DNA of 6,856 bases from Candidatus Zixiibacteriota bacterium (GCA_014729565.1 WJJR01000366.1:1-6856), one strand, 5' to 3'. Counted from the stretch's first letter, positions 1 through 5,339 are shown. Notes: generated by a model from the letters alone, not told the origin. Numbers and translations are program-made.

Positions 1-2
1 CA

Positions 3-59
3 CGGCCGGGGATGACAGCAATGGGTGTAGGCCGTCGCGAAGCGCGGCCGGGGATGACA
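3..59. repeat. Direct repeat, two 15-bp copies (CGGCCGGGGATGACA)
   Basis: The 15-mer CGGCCGGGGATGACA occurs at 3-17 and again, identical, at 45-59, a period of 42 bp. A diverged copy lies in inverted orientation at 986-998 (CGGTCGGGGATGA when read on the minus strand). The copies therefore flank the dehydrogenase gene at 79-834. They sit downstream of that gene's stop codon and contain no coding sequence. They look like members of a dispersed intergenic repeat family. Whether the array continues to the left cannot be seen because the window starts here. Confidence 0.7.
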
Positions 60-78
60 TTAAAATCTGATTCGGTGT

Positions 79-834
79 TCATCCGCAGAGGACAGCGCCG
101 CCGTTGACGTTGATGACCTCCCCGGTAATGAACGAGGCCCAGTCGGAGGCTAAGAAGACGATCGCTCCGGCCAGCTCATCGGGGTGGGCGGCGCGACGCA
201 TCGGGATGAGCGATACGTAGCCGGGGCCCTCGGGTGAGCGTAACGCATCGGCCGACATGTCGGTGTCGACCCAGCCGGGAGCGACACAATTGACGCGGAT
301 CTTCTCGTTGACCAGCTCGGTGGCGAGCGACTTGGTAAACGCAATCACCGCACCTTTGGTCGACGCATAATGCGAATGATAGGCCTCGCCACGCTGGCCG
401 GCAGTCGATGAGATATTGAGGATCGAGCCACCCTGCTTACTCAAAAAGGGGGTCGCCGCGCGGGCGCAGTAGAACATGCTCTTCAAATTGGTGTCGATCA
501 TTTCGGCGAGTTCATCGTCGGTAATGGTCGTGATCGCTGCTTCTCTCCAGATGCCGGCATTGTTGACCAGAACGTCGATGCGTCCGAAATCGGCGGCGAC
601 CTCATCGATCATCGTGTTGACGGCCTGCTCCCTGGCGACGTCGGCCTGATACGAGCGGACGTTGACATGGAACTGCTTCAACTCCTCCATCAACGACTCG
701 ACCGCCTCGCGATTGTGGCGGTAGTTGAGCGCGACGTTGGCGTTGTGCTCAGCGAACAGCATCGCGGCTGACCGTCCGATGCCACGCGACGCGCCGGTGA
801 TGAGGACGACCTTGTCGGTGAAGTCGATTTTCAT
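79..834 (-). CDS. SDR-family NAD(P)-dependent oxidoreductase (FabG-like)
   Basis: This is a classical short-chain dehydrogenase/reductase of 251 residues, the usual length for the family. It would reduce a ketone or oxidise an alcohol in the cytoplasm using NAD(P)(H). The cofactor-binding glycine motif TGASRGIG is at residues 13-20 and NNAG at 91-94. The catalytic residues are Asn116, Ser143, Tyr156 and Lys160 (YASTK), followed by the PGW turn at 186-188. The C-terminus (GEVINVNGG) is typical of FabG-like proteins, and the basic NYRHNR stretch after the second strand suggests NADPH. The ATG at 834 has AAAGG (minus strand, 845-849) 10 nt upstream. The gene stands alone and divergent from its neighbours, with no acyl-carrier or fatty-acid genes nearby. 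It could be 3-oxoacyl-ACP reductase or a glucose-dehydrogenase-like or other SDR; the substrate cannot be read from the sequence. Confidence 0.93.
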   Translation of the reverse strand: MKIDFTDKVVLITGASRGIGRSAAMLFAEHNANVALNYRHNREAVESLMEELKQFHVNVRSYQADVAREQAVNTMIDEVAADFGRIDVLVNNAGIWREAAITTITDDELAEMIDTNLKSMFYCARAATPFLSKQGGSILNISSTAGQRGEAYHSHYASTKGAVIAFTKSLATELVNEKIRVNCVAPGWVDTDMSADALRSPEGPGYVSLIPMRRAAHPDELAGAIVFLASDWASFITGEVINVNGGAVLCG

Positions 835-898
835 GGTTCGTAAACCTTTCAGACAAAGCGATTGAATCGCAACGGCGTTCCGGCAATATACGCGGCTT

Positions 899-920
899 AC
901 CGGGGAATGTGTTTCCCGGT
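899..920. repeat. Hairpin with one bulge
   Basis: ACCGGG (899-904) pairs with CCCGGT (915-920). After a single bulged G at 905, AA (906-907) pairs with TT (913-914), leaving a 5-nt loop. Four Ts (920-923) follow on the plus strand, which resembles a weak intrinsic terminator. No plus-strand gene ends here, so a repeat or a structured 5' leader of the minus-strand dehydrogenase transcript is as likely. Confidence 0.4.
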
Positions 921-985
921 TTTGACAGGGAGGTTCGACCCCACCTGGCGTCCGCTAGTGCGGCCCACGGAGGTAATTCATACTA

Positions 986-1031
986 TCATCCCCGACCGCT
1001 CTTCACGATAGCGAAAAGCGTGATCGGGGAT
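986..1031. repeat. Bulged inverted repeat containing an inverted copy of the left-edge repeat
   Basis: ATCCCCGA (988-995) is complementary to TCGGGGAT (1024-1031), and inside it TCACG (1003-1007) is complementary to CGTGA (1019-1023). The seven bases 996-1002 form a one-sided bulge. The left arm, read on the minus strand from 998 to 986, is CGGTCGGGGATGA, one mismatch from the repeat at 3-15 and 45-57. This ties the hairpin to that repeat family. Confidence 0.5.
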
Positions 1032-1061
1032 CCCGTGTCTTGGGGTGTGTCGGGTGGGTGG

Positions 1062-1230
1062 AAACCGTTGAAACGGTTTTTGGGGGAGAATGGCGGTCGC
1101 AACCACCCGGCTGAAGCCGGGTGTTAGGAGGCATGAAGTCCGCTTAGGCGGACTTCGCGTTCTTTGACTCCGCTCTTCAGAGCGGTGGTTGGCGGGAGTG
1201 AACACACTTTCCGTAACCGTTTTAACGGTT
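1062..1230. repeat. Composite array of five short palindromes (MITE- or REP-like)
   Basis: Five perfect short palindromes follow each other. They are AAACCGTT/AACGGTTT with loop GA (1062-1079), CACCCGGCT/AGCCGGGTG with loop GA (1104-1123), GAAGTCCGC/GCGGACTTC with loop TTAG (1135-1156), CCGCTCT/AGAGCGG with loop TC (1170-1185), and AACCGTT/AACGGTT with loop TT (1215-1230). Their centres are 43, 32, 32 and 45 bp apart, so the array is nearly symmetric about the middle one. The two outer palindromes share their arms, and CAACCACC at 1100-1107 recurs inverted at 1184-1191 beside the fourth. The whole is therefore an imperfect inverted repeat of about 170 bp. No transposase gene is present. This fits a non-autonomous repeat of the kind mobilised by IS200/IS605- or RAYT-type transposases, which is inference only. 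Confidence 0.7.
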
Positions 1231-1242
1231 GCAGCGGAGCGG

Positions 1243-1313
1243 AGTACCGAGCTGGGATTCGGTTACGACTCACCCTAAAGGGCTCGGTGCTCCCTATCTT
1301 GGTACTCGGTACT
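1243..1313 (+). promoter_or_regulatory. Transporter leader with two competing pairings
   Basis: One left arm, AGTACCGAGC (1243-1252), can pair with either of two downstream segments. Its ACCGAGC part (1246-1252) matches GCTCGGT at 1282-1288, and its AGTACCGAG part (1243-1251) matches CTCGGTACT at 1305-1313. The second right arm ends directly at the ATG at 1314. The two pairings exclude each other, which is the geometry of an attenuator or translational switch. I recognise no known riboswitch class here, and a chance or repeat-derived structure remains possible. Confidence 0.3.
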
Positions 1314-2186
1314 ATGGCTGCTGATTGGATCTATAGCATCATCGTGTTCCAGCAGATGCTGGCGTCGGGGACGTTCCTGGCGGGGAAGTGGGCGCTGATG
1401 GACTTTCCGCCCCTGACGTTGGCGTTTATCCGGTTCTCGATTGCTGCCCTTGGGTTGTATGGGATTCATCGGGTCTGGCCGAATCGTCGGCCGATCGAGA
1501 AGGCCGACCGGGGACGGTTCGCACTGCTCGGCGTGCTGGCGGTGCTGATCAATCAGGGGTTCTTCCTCTATGGCCTGAAGTTCACCACACCGACTCATGC
1601 CGCCCTGCTCTATGGCACTACCCCGGTATTCGTCTATCTGATCGCTGTCGGTATCGCGCAGGAGCGGGGGTCGTGGCTGAAGCTGGTCGGGGTGTTGATC
1701 ACGTTTGGTGGTGTGGTTGTCGTGGTCACGCGGGAGGGCACACTCGGCTTTGCCGGGAAGACCTGGCTGGGCGATCTGCTGATCCTGCTCGCGGTGATTG
1801 CCTGGGCATTCTACACCGTGCTGGGCAAACCGATGGTGCGCAAATACGGTGCGGTGCATGCGACGGCGATGGCGATGATCACCGGGACGATTCTCTACAT
1901 CCCGATCGGGTTGATGACGTTACCCGGCTTCGACATCGGTGCGACGACGACGCGCGGGTGGCTGTCATTATTCTATATTGCGATCGGGACCTCGGTGCTG
2001 GCGTACACCATCTGGTTCTGGGCGCTGGGGAAGCTGGAGGCGACGAAGGTCGCTGTCTTCAACAACTTGCAGCCGGTGATGACGGCCCTGCTGTCGTTCT
2101 GGCTGATGGATGAGCGGCTTGGCGTGCAATTGATTGCGGGCGGGGTGTTGGTTATACTGGGCGTCATCCTCACTGAACGGGGATGA
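1314..2186 (+). CDS. EamA/DMT-family transporter
   Basis: This is an inner-membrane protein of the drug/metabolite transporter superfamily, 290 residues from the ATG at 1314. It shows two EamA repeats and about ten hydrophobic helices. The first repeat covers roughly residues 7-140, with TFLAGKWAL at 20-28, FIRFSIAAL near 38-46 and the conserved stretch THAALLYGTTPVFVYLI at 94-110. The second covers roughly 150-287, with VFNNLQPVMTALLSFWLMDERL at 248-269, the usual signature of this family. Members export amino acids, metabolites or drugs; the substrate cannot be predicted. The frame stays open upstream to a TTG at 1164, but those extra 50 residues would translate palindromic repeat DNA and look unlike the family. 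A GTG at 1287 with AAAGG at 1278-1282 is an alternative start, while the ATG at 1314 lacks a clear ribosome site. The peptidase gene follows after 38 bp. Confidence 0.9.
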   Translation: MAADWIYSIIVFQQMLASGTFLAGKWALMDFPPLTLAFIRFSIAALGLYGIHRVWPNRRPIEKADRGRFALLGVLAVLINQGFFLYGLKFTTPTHAALLYGTTPVFVYLIAVGIAQERGSWLKLVGVLITFGGVVVVVTREGTLGFAGKTWLGDLLILLAVIAWAFYTVLGKPMVRKYGAVHATAMAMITGTILYIPIGLMTLPGFDIGATTTRGWLSLFYIAIGTSVLAYTIWFWALGKLEATKVAVFNNLQPVMTALLSFWLMDERLGVQLIAGGVLVILGVILTERG

Positions 2187-2209
2187 GTATTCCGAGCGAC
2201 GCCTAACGC

Positions 2210-2216
2210 GGAGGGG
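2210..2216 (+). promoter_or_regulatory. Strong ribosome binding site of the M20 peptidase
   Basis: GGAGGGG lies 8 nt before the ATG at 2225. It fixes that start, and the intergenic gap is only 38 bp. Together these support translation from a transcript shared with the transporter. Confidence 0.75.
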
Positions 2217-2224
2217 ACACGTTT

Positions 2225-3595
2225 ATGGATAAGGTCATTGCCCACATCGATGCGAATAAGGAACGGTATCAAAAGGAACTATTCGAGTTGCTGCGGATTC
2301 CCTCGATTTCGGCCGATCCGGATCGCGCCGGTGACATTCGCAAAGCTGCCGAATGGACGCGCGACAAACTGACCGCAATGGGGTGTGAAGCGCGACTCGA
2401 AGAGACGGGCGGGCATCCGGTTGTCTACGGGGAGTGGCTGAAAGCCGAAGGCAAGCCGACGGTGTTGTTTTATGGCCATTATGATGTGCAGCCCCCCGAT
2501 CCGCTCGATCTGTGGGAGACGCCGCCGTTTGAGCCGACTGTGCGCGGGGACAATGTCTTCGCACGAGGTTCGGCCGATGACAAGGGACAGTTCCTCGCCA
2601 ATGTGCTCGGTATTGAAGCGTTCATGCAGGCCGACGGTGGCCCGCCGTGCAATGTGAAGTTTATCATCGAAGGTGAAGAGGAAGTCACGTCGCACAATCT
2701 TGAAAAATGGGTGGGCGCGCACACCGATCTGCTCAAGTGCGATCACATCGTGATCTCCGATTCGGCGCAGTTTGCGCGCGGGTATCCGGCGATCTGTTAT
2801 GGGTTGCGCGGTATCTGTTACATGGAAGTGTTCCTCAAAGGGCCGGCGATGGATCTGCACTCGGGTGAGTTCGGCGGCGCGGTGACGAATCCCTGCAATG
2901 CACTGGCCCGGATCATTGCGCAACTCCACGATCCCGAAACCGGCAAGATCACGATCCCCGGGATATATGATGATGTGGTCGAGCTGACCAAAGAAGAACG
3001 CGAGGAGTTCGCCAAGCTCCCGTTCGATGAACCGGGGTACAAAAAGCATCTCGGTGTCGATGCGCTTCCGGGCGAACAGGGGTTTTCGGTTTTGGAACGT
3101 GTCTGGACGCGTCCGACCTGCGATGTCAACGGCATCACTGGGGGATACACCGGCAAAGGCGCAAAGACGGTGATTGCATCGGAAGCGTCGGCAAAGATCT
3201 CGATGCGTCTGGTGCCGAATCAGGATCCCGATAAGATTCAGCAGGCATTTGAAGATTACATTCGGACGTTGTGCCCGCCCGGAGTGACGGTGCGATTTGA
3301 AAACCACGGCAAAGCCAAGCCGGCGCTGGTGCCGACCGATTCACCGGCGTTGTCGATCGCACGCAATGCACTGGAAAAGGGATTCGGCAACAAGACCGTG
3401 CTGATGCGCGGCGGCGGATCGATTCCGGTGGTGGAGACATTTCAGGATAAGCTCGGTGTCGGATCGTTGTTAGTTGGCTACGGTTTGCCCGACGACAACC
3501 TGCATTCGCCGAATGAGAAGTTCTCGTTGGAGGATTACCACCGCGGGATCAAGACGGCGGCGTATCTGGTGGATGAATTGGCGAAGGCGTCGTAG
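2225..3595 (+). CDS. M20-family metallopeptidase (dipeptidase type)
   Basis: This is a cytoplasmic di-zinc hydrolase of the M20 family (carnosinase/DapE/CPG2 relatives), which cleaves dipeptides or related amide bonds. Its 456 residues fit the dipeptidase branch. Expected ligands are all present: His85 and catalytic Asp87 in GHYDVQP (84-90), bridging Asp118 in ARGSADDKGQ (113-122), general base Glu152 and ligand Glu153 in EGEEEV (149-154), Asp179 in ISDS, and His427 in DNLHSPNE. His212 in LHSGEFGG (211-218) matches the dimerisation-domain histidine that reaches the neighbouring subunit's active site in this family. The lid domain spans about residues 194-310, and there is no signal peptide. 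The gene follows the DMT transporter in probable operon arrangement, so joint peptide or amino-acid handling is a reasonable guess. Exact substrate unknown; fold and catalytic class are secure. Confidence 0.95.
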   Translation: MDKVIAHIDANKERYQKELFELLRIPSISADPDRAGDIRKAAEWTRDKLTAMGCEARLEETGGHPVVYGEWLKAEGKPTVLFYGHYDVQPPDPLDLWETPPFEPTVRGDNVFARGSADDKGQFLANVLGIEAFMQADGGPPCNVKFIIEGEEEVTSHNLEKWVGAHTDLLKCDHIVISDSAQFARGYPAICYGLRGICYMEVFLKGPAMDLHSGEFGGAVTNPCNALARIIAQLHDPETGKITIPGIYDDVVELTKEEREEFAKLPFDEPGYKKHLGVDALPGEQGFSVLERVWTRPTCDVNGITGGYTGKGAKTVIASEASAKISMRLVPNQDPDKIQQAFEDYIRTLCPPGVTVRFENHGKAKPALVPTDSPALSIARNALEKGFGNKTVLMRGGGSIPVVETFQDKLGVGSLLVGYGLPDDNLHSPNEKFSLEDYHRGIKTAAYLVDELAKAS

Positions 3596-3635
3596 GAATG
3601 GTTTTGGCCAGAATTGTGTTCAAGAGAATCCTGAC

Positions 3636-3691
3636 GCCGCGTAGGCGCGGCTCTTAGCCGCACCGGTCCGGCTGAGAGCCGGACCTACGCG
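3636..3691. repeat. Nested palindromes between peptidase and MBL genes
   Basis: Outer arms CGCGTAGG (3638-3645) and CCTACGCG (3684-3691) enclose two hairpins: GCGGCT/AGCCGC with loop CTT (3647-3661) and GGTCCGGCT/AGCCGGACC with loop GAG (3665-3685). A competing small hairpin GCCGCG/CGCGGC (3636-3651) overlaps the first. The outer right arm shares its CC with the second hairpin, so not all pairings can form at once. The core GGCT...AGCC is shared with the palindrome at 1104-1123, which suggests one repeat family. No T-tract follows, so it is not a typical intrinsic terminator for the peptidase gene, although it lies downstream of it. Confidence 0.65.
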
Positions 3692-3725
3692 ATCCGCGAC
3701 CTACGCGATCCGCGACGTACGCGAT
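3682..3725. repeat. 16-bp tandem repeat, about 2.75 copies
   Basis: The unit GACCTACGCGATCCGC occurs at 3682-3697 and again, identical, at 3698-3713. A third, partial copy at 3714-3725 matches 11 of 12 bases. The repeat starts inside the palindrome on its left and ends 17 bp before the start codon of the MBL hydrolase. It therefore forms most of that gene's upstream region. Copy number at such a locus may vary between strains. Confidence 0.85.
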
Positions 3726-3742
3726 ACAGATGTGTGTTCATT

Positions 3743-4399
3743 ATGATTATCGAAAAGATCACCGTCAGTCCGATCCAGGAGAACTGCTACATTGTCGGGG
3801 ATGAAGAGTCCCATGCGGGGGTAATCATCGATCCCGGTGCGGAGGCATCGCGCATTCTTGAAAAGGTTGAGCATCTCGGGCTGACGATCGAAAAGATTGT
3901 CAATACGCACGGGCACGTCGATCACATCTCAGCCGCTGAAGAGGTGAAGGCAGCGCTCGAGGTAAAGCTGCACATGCACCCCGGCGACGAGATGTACCTG
4001 CCAAACATCGAAGAGACCGCACAGATGTTTGGCATCTCGGGGGCGCGCAATCCGACGCTCGATGTCTTTCTCACAGATGGTGACCGGATCGACGTCGGCG
4101 GATTTACGATTGAAGTCATCCATGCGCCGGGGCATACACCAGGATCGTGTGTGTTGAAGGTCGGCGATGATGTGTTCTGCGGTGATCTGGTCTTTTCCGG
4201 GTCGATCGGGCGGACCGATCTGCCGGGGGGCGACTACAACACGATCATCGATTCGCTGGAACGGGTGATCCTGCCGATGGGTGATGACGTGCGGTTGCAT
4301 CCGGGGCATGGCCCGTCGACGACGGTGGCAGTCGAGCGGCGCTTCAATCCCTTCCTGCAGGGTCTCCGGCCGCAAGAAAATCGGTCGGGACCGATGTGA
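3743..4399 (+). CDS. MBL-fold metallo-hydrolase (glyoxalase II-like)
   Basis: This is a cytoplasmic metallo-beta-lactamase-fold hydrolase of 218 residues, the length of short glyoxalase-II-like proteins (YcbL type). All metal ligands are visible. The THGHVDH motif gives His56, His58, Asp60 and His61; His131 lies in HAPGHTPGS; Asp148 in FCGDLVF; and His189 in LHPGHG. The GSIGRTDLPGGD stretch (153-164) is typical of this subgroup. Relatives hydrolyse S-lactoylglutathione-like thioesters or similar substrates, and the extra substrate-binding domain of true glyoxalase II is absent, so the substrate is open. The ATG at 3743 gives the usual family start (MIIEKITVSPIQENCYIV). A GTG at 3734 would add three residues. 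Neither has a clear ribosome site. The gene seems monocistronic, with repeat DNA upstream and 300 bp of non-coding DNA downstream. Confidence 0.93.
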   Translation: MIIEKITVSPIQENCYIVGDEESHAGVIIDPGAEASRILEKVEHLGLTIEKIVNTHGHVDHISAAEEVKAALEVKLHMHPGDEMYLPNIEETAQMFGISGARNPTLDVFLTDGDRIDVGGFTIEVIHAPGHTPGSCVLKVGDDVFCGDLVFSGSIGRTDLPGGDYNTIIDSLERVILPMGDDVRLHPGHGPSTTVAVERRFNPFLQGLRPQENRSGPM

Positions 4400-4490
4400 G
4401 ACTGTATAAGTCTTTGATGATTGTCGGGGTTTCACATACAGTTACTAGATATTGTGGTTCGTGAACGCTTAGATACAATCCGTGGGGGTG

Positions 4491-4510
4491 TCGTGTCAGG
4501 ATTGACACGA
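4491..4510. promoter_or_regulatory. Perfect 8-bp inverted repeat, possible operator or RNA hairpin
   Basis: TCGTGTCA (4491-4498) and TGACACGA (4503-4510) are exact complements around the 4-nt spacer GGAT. No run of T follows, so an intrinsic terminator is unlikely. It overlaps a second palindrome, CGAGGCCTCG (4508-4517). Position and symmetry would suit a dimeric regulator's site upstream of the sigma gene, but no regulator is encoded here. Confidence 0.4.
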
Positions 4511-4633
4511 GGCCTCGATGTGAATGGTGAGGTCTTTTCGAGTTGTTCTGGTTGGGTTCGTTTACATATATAGCCCCCGGCTATTCCGAGACCGCGGCCG
4601 TCCAGAAAAGTACTGGGATACATAGGAATAGCT

Positions 4634-4658
4634 GGAACATCTGCTCTGACCGGCTGTT
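4634..4658 (+). promoter_or_regulatory. Candidate SigR/SigH-type ECF promoter of the sigma gene
   Basis: GGAAC at 4634-4638 is followed, after 17 bp, by GTT at 4656-4658 (extended GTTA). SigR/SigH-type promoters have a GGAAT or GGAAC -35 element and a GTT-type -10 element about 17-18 bp apart. The motif lies 42 bp before the sigma start codon, which would leave a short leader. Since the encoded sigma factor resembles that group, autoregulation is the natural reading. This is a motif match only; no start site is known. Confidence 0.5.
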
Positions 4659-4675
4659 AGCGGAAGTGGAGCAGA

Positions 4676-4700
4676 TGGGAGGCCGCCAGCGAGGCTCCCA
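4676..4700 (+). promoter_or_regulatory. Hairpin around the sigma gene's ribosome site
   Basis: TGGGAG (4676-4681) can pair with CTCCCA (4695-4700). The right arm includes the A of the ATG, and the loop holds GAGG (4691-4694), the likely ribosome site 5 nt before the start. GGGAGG at 4677-4682 also looks like a ribosome site but is 17 nt from the ATG. The fold could modulate translation initiation. Confidence 0.35.
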
Positions 4701-5269
4701 TGGGTGATCGCTCGACATTCGAGAGCCAGGTGTCACCGCTCCTGGATTCGTTGTATCGCACCGCGTTGCGAATGACGAAGAACAGCGACGACGCTGAGGA
4801 TTTGGTGCAGGAAACATGTCTCAAAGCCTACCGGTATTTCGATCGATTCGAAGAGGGCTCGAACCTGCGGGCCTGGATGTTCAAGATCCTCACAAATCTG
4901 TTTATCAACCGGTATCGCAAAAAGACCAAGGAGCCGACCGCGGTCGAGTACGACGAGGGCGGCGATTTTTACCTGTACAATCAGATGGTCGAATCGGGCG
5001 CGGTCTCCGAGAATGTGGGGCCGGAGAAAGATCTCTTCGACCGGATGCTCGGCGCCGACGTGCAGGAAGCCATTGATGAATTGCCGGAGGATTTCCGGAT
5101 TGTGGTGGTGATGGCGTTTATTGAAGGATTGTCCTACGAGGAGATTGCCGAGGCATTGGACGTGCCGATGGGCACGGTGAAGTCGCGGCTGCATCGTGGG
5201 CGAAAGATGTTACAGAAATCGTTGTTTCACTATGCACGCAAAGCAGGAGTGATACCGCCGTCGTCATGA
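4700..5269 (+). CDS. ECF RNA polymerase sigma factor, SigR/SigH-like
   Basis: This is a group IV (ECF) sigma factor of 189 residues that would direct RNA polymerase to stress promoters when released from its anti-sigma factor. The sigma-2 domain spans about residues 10-77: region 2.1-2.2 holds DDAEDLVQETCLKAYR (30-45) and region 2.3-2.4 holds NLRAWMFKILTNLFINRYRKK (55-75). A linker of about 40 residues follows. The sigma-4 domain spans about 119-172, with the helix-turn-helix SYEEIAEALDVPMGTVKSRL at 145-164. From memory, the YRKKTKEP end of sigma-2 and the C-terminal HYARKAGVIP closely resemble Streptomyces SigR and mycobacterial SigH, which respond to thiol oxidation. The ATG at 4700 follows GAGG by 5 nt. 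The anti-sigma gene lies 230 bp downstream, an unusually wide gap for such a pair. ECF identity is secure; the subgroup is from recall. Confidence 0.95.
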   Translation: MGDRSTFESQVSPLLDSLYRTALRMTKNSDDAEDLVQETCLKAYRYFDRFEEGSNLRAWMFKILTNLFINRYRKKTKEPTAVEYDEGGDFYLYNQMVESGAVSENVGPEKDLFDRMLGADVQEAIDELPEDFRIVVVMAFIEGLSYEEIAEALDVPMGTVKSRLHRGRKMLQKSLFHYARKAGVIPPSS

Positions 5270-5277
5270 GTCCTGTT

Positions 5278-5298
5278 GTGGCCGAAAAAAGCGGCCAC
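5278..5298. other. Hairpin just after the sigma gene
   Basis: GTGGCCG (5278-5284) and CGGCCAC (5292-5298) form a perfect 7-bp stem with an A-rich 7-nt loop, 8 bp after the sigma stop codon. No U-tract follows, so it is not a standard intrinsic terminator. It may protect an RNA end or lower read-through into the anti-sigma gene. Confidence 0.45.
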
Positions 5299-5313
5299 CG
5301 ACGCGACGGCACC

Positions 5314-5339
5314 GGAAACATTGCGATTGGTTTCAGGTT
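5314..5339 (+). promoter_or_regulatory. Weak second ECF-like motif in the sigma/anti-sigma gap
   Basis: GGAAA (5314-5318), an 18-bp spacer and GTT (5337-5339) resemble the motif upstream of the sigma gene, with a mismatch at the fifth base of the -35 element. It would give the anti-sigma gene its own promoter about 160 bp before its start. A match this short is expected fairly often by chance. Confidence 0.2.

Larger units (their letters stand above)
835..1313. other. 479-bp gene-free region rich in inverted repeats
   Basis: No convincing gene lies here. Short open frames cross it on both strands, but they run through palindromes and match no family I know. The region holds the upstream side of the dehydrogenase, a hairpin at 899-920, a bulged inverted repeat at 988-1031, a five-palindrome array at 1062-1230 and the leader of the transporter gene. 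Transcription must diverge from it in both directions. No clear sigma-70 promoter pair was found: the TTGACA at 922-927 has no fitting -10 box. Confidence 0.7.
4400..4699. other. 300-bp non-coding region upstream of the sigma gene
   Basis: No credible gene is seen here. The stretch looks more AT-rich than its flanks, notably around 4430-4480 and 4555-4575. It holds a weak 5-bp stem (AGACT/AGTCT, 4399-4413) just after the MBL stop, a perfect hairpin at 4491-4510, the 10-bp palindrome CGAGGCCTCG (4508-4517) and a candidate ECF promoter at 4634-4658. It probably contains the 3' end of the MBL transcript and the control region of the sigma/anti-sigma genes. Confidence 0.65.

Noticed and set aside
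922..927. TTGACA as a -35 promoter box
   Set aside because: Seventeen bases downstream there is CTGGCG, not a -10 element, and no plus-strand gene starts nearby.
909..1127. 72-codon plus-strand open frame
   Set aside because: It runs through the 988-1031 inverted repeat and two palindromes of the array. It has no recognisable domain and no good ribosome site, so it is probably open by chance.
1062..1230. CRISPR array
   Set aside because: The regularly spaced units are different palindromes, not one repeated sequence, and the intervals are not unique spacers of equal length.
2279..3307. 342-codon minus-strand open frame
   Set aside because: It lies wholly inside the M20 peptidase gene, whose motifs are complete on the plus strand. 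It is an antisense shadow.
3682..3725. CRISPR-like repeats
   Set aside because: The 16-bp units abut with no spacers. It is a simple tandem repeat.
4399..4415. Terminator after the MBL hydrolase (AGACT/AGTCT stem)
   Set aside because: The stem is only 5 bp and AT-rich, with three Ts after it. It is too weak to call.
4502..4507. TTGACA as a -35 box upstream of the sigma gene
   Set aside because: The bases at the expected -10 position (TGGTGA) fit poorly, and TTGACA is mostly explained as an arm of the 4491-4510 palindrome.
5278..5298. Intrinsic terminator after the sigma gene
   Set aside because: The stem is good but no run of T follows on the plus strand, so it is reported only as a hairpin.
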